From Aquipseudomonas ullengensis (GTDB lineage Bacteria > Pseudomonadota > Gammaproteobacteria > Pseudomonadales > Pseudomonadaceae), in assembly GCF_014174475.1 (NCBI RefSeq), contig NZ_JACJUD010000002.1, forward strand, positions 248,001-312,000: a DNA stretch of 64,000 nucleotides. The letters are read 5' to 3'. Below are positions 58,245 to 64,000 of this stretch, piece by piece; the first letter of the stretch is position 1, and each line of letters opens with the position of its first letter. Under the pieces are notes generated by a model. That model was not told the DNA's origin. It made no database searches and saw nothing but the letters and a program-made list of their open reading frames with translations. A program made the translations under genes and the position numbers.

Positions 58245-58765
58245 AGGGAGCCGCTGTAGGCGGTGTAGTGGTGTTGGGGGCGGGTTTCTGGGCACTGCCC
58301 ACCAGCGTGGCGCCCGCCGCCTTGAATCTGCAGGGCGCGGAACAGGTGCTGAGTGGCCTGGTGGGGCGCGAGCTGGTCAGCCTCAAGGGCTGGACCCCGG
58401 CCGAGGTGTTCAACCACTGCGCGCAGAGTATCGACTACTCGATGGACGGTTACCCCGAGCTGAAGCCGGCATGGTTCCGCCATAGCGTCGGTCCGCTGGC
58501 CTTCAGCGTGTTCAGCGCGCGCGGGGCCATGCGCCACAACCTGCATGAGGCGATTCCTGGCGCCACGCCCTTGGCGGAGCCGGCCAGCACGGCGGCTGCC
58601 TTGGCCCGTCTGCAAGGCGCCTTTGCGCGGTTTGCGGGGTATCAGGGCGAGCTGCACCCGCACTTCGCCTACGGCGCTCTGAACCACGAGGAATACGCCC
58701 AGGCCCATGTGTTGCATCTGTACAACCACTTGAGTCTGATTCGTTCGGCCGATCAGTCTGCCTGA
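58223..58765 (+). CDS. DUF1569 protein with Tat signal
   Basis: 180 residues. The N-terminus MQRRTVLKGAAVGGVVVLGA holds the twin-arginine motif RRTVLK followed by a hydrophobic run, so export as a folded protein is expected. The mature domain (KGWTPAEVFNHCAQSIDYSM, then HPHFAYGALNHEEYAQAHVL and HLYNHLSLI) matches DUF1569/DinB-like fold with possible metal histidines. It overlaps the MEST-like gene by 22 bases and ends the operon. Confidence 0.85.
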   Translation: MQRRTVLKGAAVGGVVVLGAGFWALPTSVAPAALNLQGAEQVLSGLVGRELVSLKGWTPAEVFNHCAQSIDYSMDGYPELKPAWFRHSVGPLAFSVFSARGAMRHNLHEAIPGATPLAEPASTAAALARLQGAFARFAGYQGELHPHFAYGALNHEEYAQAHVLHLYNHLSLIRSADQSA

Positions 58766-58890
58766 TTTTGCCTGGCATCAATCATCCCTCTGCCTTATCG
58801 GCCATTATTCAGTCGTGCCGCAAATGATTGCCGTGGGGCAGTCATTGCCGGACACTCGAGGCCTTTTCCACCCGTCGAGGAAGCAAGTTC

Positions 58891-59808
58891 ATGAGTGATG
58901 CCGTTCGTTTCGAAGACAAAGTCGTAATCGTCACTGGTGCCGGTGGTGGCCTCGGTCGTGCTCATGCGCTGCTGTTCGCCAAACACGGTGCGCGCGTGGT
59001 GGTCAACGACCTCGGCGGCAGCACCCAGGGCGAAGGCGCCAACTCATCGGCGGCCGACAAGGTCGTCGCCGAGATCCAGGCCGCAGGTGGCACCGCCGTG
59101 GCTAACCATGACTCGGTGACCGACGGCGGCAAGATCGTGCAGAACGCGCTGGATGCCTTCGGCCGCGTCGACGTGGTGGTCAACAACGCCGGCATCCTGC
59201 GCGACAAGAGCTTCGCCAAGATGGAAGACGCTGACTGGGACCTGGTCTACAAGGTCCACGTCGAAGGCGCCTACAAGGTGACCCACGCGGCCTGGCCGCA
59301 CCTGCGCGAGCAGAACTTCGGGCGCGTCATCTTCACTGCGTCGACGTCCGGCATCTACGGCAACTTCGGCCAGTCCAACTACGGCATGGCCAAGCTTGGC
59401 CTGTACGGCCTGACCCGCACCCTGGCCATCGAAGGGCGCAAGAACAACATCTTCGTCAACGCCATCGCCCCGACTGGCGGCACGCGCATGACCGAAGGGC
59501 TGATTCCGCCGCAGGTATTCGACCAGCTCAAGCCCGAGCTGATCAGCCCGCTGGTGGTGTTCCTCGGCAGCGAAGGGTGCAAGGAAACCGGCGGCCTGTT
59601 CGAAGTCGGTGGCGGCTGGGTCGGCAAAGTGCGCTGGGAACGCAGCAACGGCGTCGGCTTCAACCCGCTGCAGGGCTTCAGCCCGGAAGACGTGGCGGCC
59701 AGCTGGCAGGAGATCGGCAACTTCGAGGGCGCCAGCCACCCGGCTGACACCAACCAGGCGCTGGGCGCGATGCTCTCCAACCTGCAGAAGTACGTGAAGC
59801 TCGGCTGA
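58891..59808 (+). CDS. MFE-2-type short-chain dehydrogenase (hydroxyacyl-CoA dehydrogenase-like)
   Basis: 305 residues from the ATG at 58891 (GAGGAAGC upstream). Motifs: TGAGGGLGRAHALLFAKHGA, RVVVNDLGGSTQGEG, NNAGILRDKSFAKM, catalytic SNYGMAK. VVNDLGG and NAGILRDKS are signatures of the (3R)-hydroxyacyl-CoA dehydrogenase part of peroxisomal multifunctional enzyme 2. It should oxidise 3-hydroxyacyl-CoA with NAD. No thioesterase or hydratase-2 domain is fused. Cytoplasmic, probably fatty-acid or sterol side-chain type metabolism. Confidence 0.9.
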   Translation: MSDAVRFEDKVVIVTGAGGGLGRAHALLFAKHGARVVVNDLGGSTQGEGANSSAADKVVAEIQAAGGTAVANHDSVTDGGKIVQNALDAFGRVDVVVNNAGILRDKSFAKMEDADWDLVYKVHVEGAYKVTHAAWPHLREQNFGRVIFTASTSGIYGNFGQSNYGMAKLGLYGLTRTLAIEGRKNNIFVNAIAPTGGTRMTEGLIPPQVFDQLKPELISPLVVFLGSEGCKETGGLFEVGGGWVGKVRWERSNGVGFNPLQGFSPEDVAASWQEIGNFEGASHPADTNQALGAMLSNLQKYVKLG

Positions 59809-59822
59809 TCCAGCCGCGTTTC

Positions 59823-59860
59823 GCAGAAAGGCCGGCTCTTTAGCCGGCCTTTCTGCTTTT
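59823..59860 (+). terminator. Strong rho-independent terminator after the SDR gene
   Basis: A perfect 15-bp stem: 59823-59837 (GCAGAAAGGCCGGCT) with 59842-59856, loop CTTT, then TTTT. Confidence 0.92.
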
Positions 59861-59891
59861 ATGCTGCGAGGAAAACCATCAGGAGAACGCA

Positions 59892-60674
59892 ATGAGCGTC
59901 AGCGTCGAGAAGAACGGCCCGGTCACCACCCTGACCATCGAGCGTCCGCAGGTGCGCAATGCCGTCGACCGGCCGACTGCCGAGGCACTGGCGGCGGCCT
60001 TGCGCGCCTTCGAGGCAGATGAAAGCGCCCGTGTGGCAGTGCTGACAGGCGCCGCCGGAACCTTTTGCGCCGGTGCTGACCTCGCGGCAGTGGCAGAGGG
60101 CGCCGAGCGGGCCAATCGCCTGGAAGTCGATGGTGACGGGCCAATGGGGCCGAGTCGCATGCTGCTGAGCAAGCCGCTGATCGCGGCTATCGAAGGCCAT
60201 GCGGTAGCCGGCGGCCTGGAGCTGGCCTTGCTCGCCGATCTGCGGGTGATGGCTGAAGACGCGGTACTCGGGGTGTTCTGCCGGCGCTTCGGTGTGCCGC
60301 TTATCGATGGCGGCACAGTGCGTTTGCCGCGCCTTATCGGCCAGAGCCGGGCGCTGGATCTGATTCTGACCGGGCGTCCGGTCGCAGCGGGCGAGGCGTT
60401 GCAGATGGGCCTGGTCAATCGCGTGGTGGCCAGCGGTACGGCGCGTACCGCGGCGGAGCAGTTGGCGGCGCAAATTGCCGGGTTTCCCCAGCTGTGCATG
60501 CTGACCGACCGCGCCAGCGTCTACGGCCAGTGGGATCAGCCGCTGGAGGCGGCCTTGCGCGCGGAGTTCAGCGCTGGCATGGCGGTGGTGCAGAGTGGTG
60601 AAACCCGTGCCGGCGCCCAGCGATTCAGCGCGGGAGCGGGGCGGCACGGGGACTTCACTGAGCCGCAGGCCTGA
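59892..60674 (+). CDS. Enoyl-CoA hydratase/isomerase (crotonase) homologue
   Basis: 260 residues. The crotonase fold is clear: ERPQVRNAVDRPTAEALAAA, GAAGTFCAGADLAAVAEG, IEGHAVAGGLELALLADLRV and DGGTVRLPRLIGQSRALDLI. The first catalytic Glu is kept (GLELALL), but where hydratases have the second Glu this protein has VFCRRFGVPLIDGGT, so it may be an isomerase, hydrolase or other crotonase, not a true hydratase. CAGGAG precedes the ATG. Separated from the SDR by a terminator. Confidence 0.87.
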   Translation: MSVSVEKNGPVTTLTIERPQVRNAVDRPTAEALAAALRAFEADESARVAVLTGAAGTFCAGADLAAVAEGAERANRLEVDGDGPMGPSRMLLSKPLIAAIEGHAVAGGLELALLADLRVMAEDAVLGVFCRRFGVPLIDGGTVRLPRLIGQSRALDLILTGRPVAAGEALQMGLVNRVVASGTARTAAEQLAAQIAGFPQLCMLTDRASVYGQWDQPLEAALRAEFSAGMAVVQSGETRAGAQRFSAGAGRHGDFTEPQA

Positions 60675-60693
60675 TTGTCCTTGTCCGGCCCCG

Positions 60694-61497
60694 TCAGTGC
60701 AGGGCCGGCGCGCGTGCTAGCTCGTGCAGCCGCTGACTCAGGCGCAGGCTTTCCTGCGGGTCCTCGCTGAGCAGCAGGGCGCGTTCGAGGTCATAGCGCT
60801 CGGCCTGTGGGCAGTCCAGCTCGCGGTAGATCATGGCCCGTACCTGGTGGTCGGCGGCATTCGGCGGGGCCAGGAACAGCACTCGTTCGGCATCCTTGAG
60901 GGCGGCCAGGTGCTCGCCGGCGGCGCCATGCAGGTTGCACAGGTTGCGCGACAGGCGCAGCAGCAGGGCATGGCTGTCTGCGGTCTGCAGGTGGCTGGCA
61001 TTCAGTTCGAGGTGCACGCCGCCGACCCGTGCCAGCAGCTCGCGGCAGTCACGGGTATACAGGCGGCGGCCGCTGCACGGGTCGAGCAGGTGATCGGCGC
61101 CCGGTACGCGCAGCAGCAGATGGCCGGGGAAGTTCACCGCCTGCAGCGGGATCTCCAGTTGCCGCGCCAGTTCCAGGGCGATCAGCGCCAACGACAGCGG
61201 CTGACCGCGCCGGCGTTGCAGCACGCGATGCAGCAAGGCGGCCTGCGGGCGGGTGGGCAGGCCGTCGTCTTCGTGAAAATCCAGTTCGTTGAGGCGCCGC
61301 AGCAGCGGCTGGGCCAGTTCGCCAGGCGGCAGGTTGGGCAGGCCGGCGGCGACCTGCTGGCGCAGGTTGCTGATCTCGCGCAGCCAGTGCTCGCTGTTCA
61401 GGTCGGGATCATGCTCGGCGGCAATCGCCAGCGCAGCGGCGAACAGCGCGGGTGGGTCTGTTTCGAGGTGGTTCAGCCAAGCTGGGCGTGCCGTCAT
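60694..61497 (-). CDS. SirB1-family protein (transglutaminase-like/TPR)
   Basis: 267 residues from the ATG at 61497. The core LLHRVLQRRRGQPLSLALIA and LELARQLEIPLQAVNFPGHL, then LDPCSGRRLYTRDC match SirB1, whose conserved Cys/His set is of a Transglut_core2 domain but with no proven reaction. The C-terminal third is TPR-like (AALKDAERVLFLAPPNAADH). In other bacteria the gene lies near prmC; here it is isolated. Cytoplasmic. Confidence 0.88.
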   Translation of the reverse strand: MTARPAWLNHLETDPPALFAAALAIAAEHDPDLNSEHWLREISNLRQQVAAGLPNLPPGELAQPLLRRLNELDFHEDDGLPTRPQAALLHRVLQRRRGQPLSLALIALELARQLEIPLQAVNFPGHLLLRVPGADHLLDPCSGRRLYTRDCRELLARVGGVHLELNASHLQTADSHALLLRLSRNLCNLHGAAGEHLAALKDAERVLFLAPPNAADHQVRAMIYRELDCPQAERYDLERALLLSEDPQESLRLSQRLHELARAPALH

Positions 61498-61577
61498 CAA
61501 GGTCTCCTCTCGCTGGGAGTTCTTGTCTGACTTTTAACCGGCTGCGCTGCTTGCGTCCAGTCCTGGTGCTGTAGCTG

Positions 61578-61925
61578 TCAGGCGTAGATGCGCTGGCCGC
61601 GGTACATGCGCACGGAGCCGCGATGTTCCTCAGGCTCGACTGCGGCTGGCAGTGGCGCTGCGCTTTGTGCCTCGGGCAGGGCATGGCCGCGGTACTGGCG
61701 TGCAGGATGCGGATGGGCGGCGGGAACTGCGCTGGTCGGGAAGTCGCTCATTTCGGCCAGGCGGATGGCCAGGCTGCGGGTTTCCTGGTCACTGGAGCGC
61801 AGGCAGGCCAGCAACATGGCCTCCACCGCATCCGGCTGGCTCAGGCGGATATCCACGCAAAGCTCGTCGCGCAGGCGGCGACGTAGGGCTTGCATGCAGT
61901 CCAGAACGGCTTTGTTCAATTCCAT
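61578..61925 (-). CDS. Small hypothetical protein, unrecognised
   Basis: 115 residues from the ATG at 61925 (AGGGGA upstream). A helical N-terminus (MELNKAVLDCMQALRRRLRD, AVEAMLLACLRSSDQETRSL) is followed by a low-complexity Pro/Ala/His region and a basic tail RMYRGQRIYA. It looks like a small pseudomonad-specific cytoplasmic protein. The function is unknown. Confidence 0.65.
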   Translation of the reverse strand: MELNKAVLDCMQALRRRLRDELCVDIRLSQPDAVEAMLLACLRSSDQETRSLAIRLAEMSDFPTSAVPAAHPHPARQYRGHALPEAQSAAPLPAAVEPEEHRGSVRMYRGQRIYA

Positions 61926-62177
61926 ACGCGTTTCCCCTGTGTCCGTGGCGCGATGCGGTGCTGTTGACTCACCGCGGCGATACCGCCCTGTCAGCATTGC
62001 AAGCGCCGTACCAGCCGCCCAGGTGGCGAACTGTGCGGTGTTTCACAGGTCCATGTTGCGCGAGCCGCCCGTCGCTGGTGCGGCTTGCACTCCTCTGGCG
62101 CGGGACTGATTGCGCCGGGACTAACCGGTATACTGGCGTTTTGTTACTCGGCTTCGGCCTCTCCTGAAGGTTTACCC

Positions 62178-63035
62178 ATGCGCAACGATGCACACGACGA
62201 GCTGGATCACGTTCCCAGCCTGACCACCGACCCGCGTGATCGCGACGACTACCAGAGCGGTCACCACGCCCCAGCCCACGCTCCAGCCCATGCCCACGCG
62301 CCGCAGAGCAGCGCGCGCAGCTACCCGCAGGTGGAGCGTCGTCGTGGTTTCGGTACCGGGCCGTTGTGGGCGCTGATCGGTGCGCTGATCATCGCGCTGG
62401 GCTGCCTGAGCTGGTGGAGCTACCAGCAGATCGCCCAGATGCAGGCGTCGATAGTGGTGACCCAGGAAACCTTCGCCAAGATGAGCGAGGTCGCCGACGG
62501 GCGCATCCAGGATATCTCCGGCAAGGTGGTGGCCACCGAATCCAACGTCACCAGCGGCAGCGAAGCGCTCAAACTGCGGGTCAAACAACTGGAAACCAAG
62601 CTGGCTGAGCTGAGCAAGCAGCAACAGAGCGTGGCTGGCCAGCAGAGCGGGCAGGGCAAGCGCCTGGAGCAACTGGCCAGCGACCTGAAAAGCCAGCAGA
62701 GCACCACCAGCCAGTACGACGACCGCTTGGCCAAGCTCGACAAGCAGGCCGCCGAGCAGAAGAGCGGCCTGGCCGGTGTCGGCAAGCTGCAGGAGCAGGT
62801 CAAGGCGCTCGGCGGCGACATCGATACGCTGAAGAAGCAGGGCAACCAGAGCCAGGCGATCAAGAGCCTTGAGCAGGACCTGCTGGTGCTGCGCAGCGAG
62901 CTGGATAACCGCCCGGCGCAGAGCGGCACCAATACCGCCGAGTTCGACGCCTTCCGCGCCCAGATGACGCGCAACGTCAGCACCCTGCAGGCGCAGGTGC
63001 AGAACCTGCAGCAGCAGATCAACGCACGGCAGTAA
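62178..63035 (+). CDS. Single-pass membrane protein with long coiled coil
   Basis: 285 residues from the ATG at 62178 (GAAGG upstream). The N-terminus is cytoplasmic and hydrophilic with a His-rich stretch (HHAPAHAPAHAHAP, 29-42), one transmembrane helix at 61-81 (PLWALIGALIIALGCLSWW), then a periplasmic coiled coil over residues about 95-285 rich in Gln/Lys/Leu heptads. Homologues in Pseudomonas are often labelled ATPase without an ATP motif, and I see none here. It is probably a structural or scaffold protein of the envelope. Confidence 0.78.
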   Translation: MRNDAHDELDHVPSLTTDPRDRDDYQSGHHAPAHAPAHAHAPQSSARSYPQVERRRGFGTGPLWALIGALIIALGCLSWWSYQQIAQMQASIVVTQETFAKMSEVADGRIQDISGKVVATESNVTSGSEALKLRVKQLETKLAELSKQQQSVAGQQSGQGKRLEQLASDLKSQQSTTSQYDDRLAKLDKQAAEQKSGLAGVGKLQEQVKALGGDIDTLKKQGNQSQAIKSLEQDLLVLRSELDNRPAQSGTNTAEFDAFRAQMTRNVSTLQAQVQNLQQQINARQ

Positions 63036-63045
63036 TCGATACCCG

Positions 63046-63076
63046 AAAAAAAGCCCCGCTCAAGCGGGGCTTTTTT
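63046..63076 (+). terminator. Rho-independent terminator after the coiled-coil gene
   Basis: AAAAAAAGCCCCGC pairs with GCGGGGCTTTTTT around TCAA. It can also end the converging gene at 63101-63688. Confidence 0.95.
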
Positions 63077-63100
63077 ATGGTCGCGAGTCTGGCCGATGCG

Positions 63101-63688
63101 TCATACCCAGGTGTTCAGGTGCAGCCGGCGCTGGCTGACCCGCACGAACTGCTCGCTGGCCTTCTGCAACAGGCTGAACTGATCCACGGTCAGCTCGCAG
63201 CTGGGATGGCCTTCGGCTTCGCAGCGATACAGGGTCTGTGCATTGTTCTGCTGCAGGCAGTGGTAACGCTGCAGGCGGGCTTCGATCTTGAGGCTGAGCA
63301 GGTCGATGTAGGCCACGGCGAGCTGTTCACTTTGCCCGACTTCCAGGGCGCAGCGCTGCAGGGCGGGGGTGTGGGTGTAGGGCGAGGCGGAAAGCATCAC
63401 TTGCTGGCAATGCTGCAGATCATCGCGCAGCACGCCGTTTAGAAACCACTGGCCGCGCATGTCACGCCGCAGCTCCAGGCTACGCGGGCCGTGGTTGTCG
63501 ACCTTCAGCCAGAGGCGGCGGAAGCGCCAGCGTGCATCGCAGTTGAGCGTATAGGTGGCGGCGATGTTGTTGCCGCGAATGTTCTGCAGCAGGTGGCTGC
63601 TGGCGTTGACGCCGTTGCTGTCGATATCCAGGTTGAGGTGTTCAACACCCGGATTGTCCCAGGGTTTCCAGACCAGGCTCTGTTGCAT
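63101..63688 (-). CDS. Putative glycolipid-binding protein (DUF1089)
   Basis: 195 residues. VWKPWDNPGVEHLNLDIDSN, AATYTLNCDARWRFRRLWLK and GPRSLELRRDMRGQWFLNGV match the putative glycolipid-binding family (PF06475), whose beta-barrel fold was likened to LolA/LolB. No signal peptide, so it appears cytoplasmic, although the label suggests lipid binding. The function is not proven. Confidence 0.83.
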   Translation of the reverse strand: MQQSLVWKPWDNPGVEHLNLDIDSNGVNASSHLLQNIRGNNIAATYTLNCDARWRFRRLWLKVDNHGPRSLELRRDMRGQWFLNGVLRDDLQHCQQVMLSASPYTHTPALQRCALEVGQSEQLAVAYIDLLSLKIEARLQRYHCLQQNNAQTLYRCEAEGHPSCELTVDQFSLLQKASEQFVRVSQRRLHLNTWV

Positions 63689-63843
63689 CCTTGCACTCCA
63701 CGGCTCAAGGTCCGGGCGCCTCGCGTCGGCGTCCTGCCAACGACTTCCCTGAAGGCATCCCGGCGCTCAGGTGGGGGAAGATTACGAGGCTTTGCAGGCG
63801 TTGTCTGTCAGCCAAAGCTGACATTGGCAACTTTCTGCGCAGG

Positions 63844-64000
63844 TCAGGCCTTGCGGGCGAGCGACGGTTGCGCGAACTGCACACCGCTCAGGCCGGTGTC
63901 CTGCAGGGCGCGGATATTACCGTGGTCATTGCCATCGGGGTTGGCCAGCACGGCGCGGTAGTGCTCGCCGAAGGCGCGCAGGGTTTCTTCCAGGCTGAAG
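63844..64000 (-). CDS. 3' end of a gene cut by the window edge
   Basis: An open frame runs from the right edge to a TGA at 63844-63846, giving 51 residues: FSLEETLRAFGEHYRAVLAN, PDGNDHGNIRALQDTGLSGV, QFAQPSLARKA. Third codon positions are strongly G/C, as in real genes here. The family is not identifiable from the C-terminus alone. Confidence 0.6.
   Translation of the reverse strand, partial: FSLEETLRAFGEHYRAVLANPDGNDHGNIRALQDTGLSGVQFAQPSLARKA

Noticed and set aside
1..64000. tRNA or rRNA genes, prophage or defence systems
   Set aside because: I looked for cloverleaf and rRNA signatures, phage structural genes, nucleases, methyltransferases and toxin pairs and saw none that could be supported.

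Overview
The window reads as chromosomal DNA of a Pseudomonas (in the broad sense). Supporting features are the high GC with strong GC3 bias, a fused cysNC next to cysD, a RhlG homologue, a short LOV photoreceptor whose N-terminus and LOV core closely resemble P. putida SB1-LOV, a DUF1302/DUF1329 pair beside a MalT-like LuxR regulator, and many small intergenic palindromes. The species cannot be fixed by eye. I found no rRNA, tRNA, CRISPR array, prophage, defence island or transposase gene.

Layout. 1-9 kb: AT-richer non-coding start, sulfate activation (cysD-cysNC), a ferredoxin-type reductase, chromate transporter, diguanylate cyclase, pseudouridine synthase. 9-21 kb: periplasmic ankyrin protein, AraC/ABM pair, I78 inhibitor lipoprotein, divergent LysR / DJ-1-VOC unit, divergent MerR / old-yellow-enzyme unit, HPF-like protein, DUF502 protein, PuuB-like amine oxidase. 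21-22.4 kb: alginate lyase lipoprotein and an unknown protein. 22.4-29.5 kb: two divergent operons encoding an ABC importer (substrate-binding protein, permease, ATPase), a GntR regulator, a PuuE-type deacetylase, a hydantoin/Asp-Glu racemase-like protein and an ATZ/TRZ-type amidohydrolase around a palindromic control region; this looks like uptake and hydrolysis of an unidentified cyclic amide or N-heterocycle. 29.9-31 kb: YgiN-like/MdaB quinone pair. 31-42 kb: SdsA-type alkylsulfatase, DUF1302-DUF1329 envelope proteins, LuxR regulator, AraC regulator and GMC oxidoreductase. 42.2-48 kb: a four-gene unit (cupin dioxygenase-like, NAD-dependent epimerase/HSD, Zn-dependent MDR dehydrogenase, arylsulfatase) under a divergent AraC regulator. 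48-54 kb: secreted unknown, RhlG, DUF3820 protein, a MITE-like element, dGTPase, AhpF and AhpC. 54-59 kb: PilZ-like protein and LOV photoreceptor divergent from a compact run of flavodoxin, cupin, class II aldolase, MEST-like hydrolase and DUF1569 protein. 59-64 kb: MFE-2-type SDR, crotonase homologue, SirB1-like protein, small unknowns, a membrane coiled-coil protein, a putative glycolipid-binding protein and the 3' end of one more gene.

Themes. Sulfur recurs: ATP sulfurylase/APS kinase, an alkylsulfatase and an arylsulfatase lie within about 43 kb. The two blocks most worth attention as possibly undescribed pathways are the divergent amidohydrolase/racemase/PuuE/ABC cluster (22.4-29.5 kb) and the sulfatase-dehydrogenase-cupin operon with its AraC regulator (42.2-48 kb). 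The LOV/PilZ-like pair is the most interesting signalling locus. Intergenic DNA carries at least three families of small palindromic repeats.
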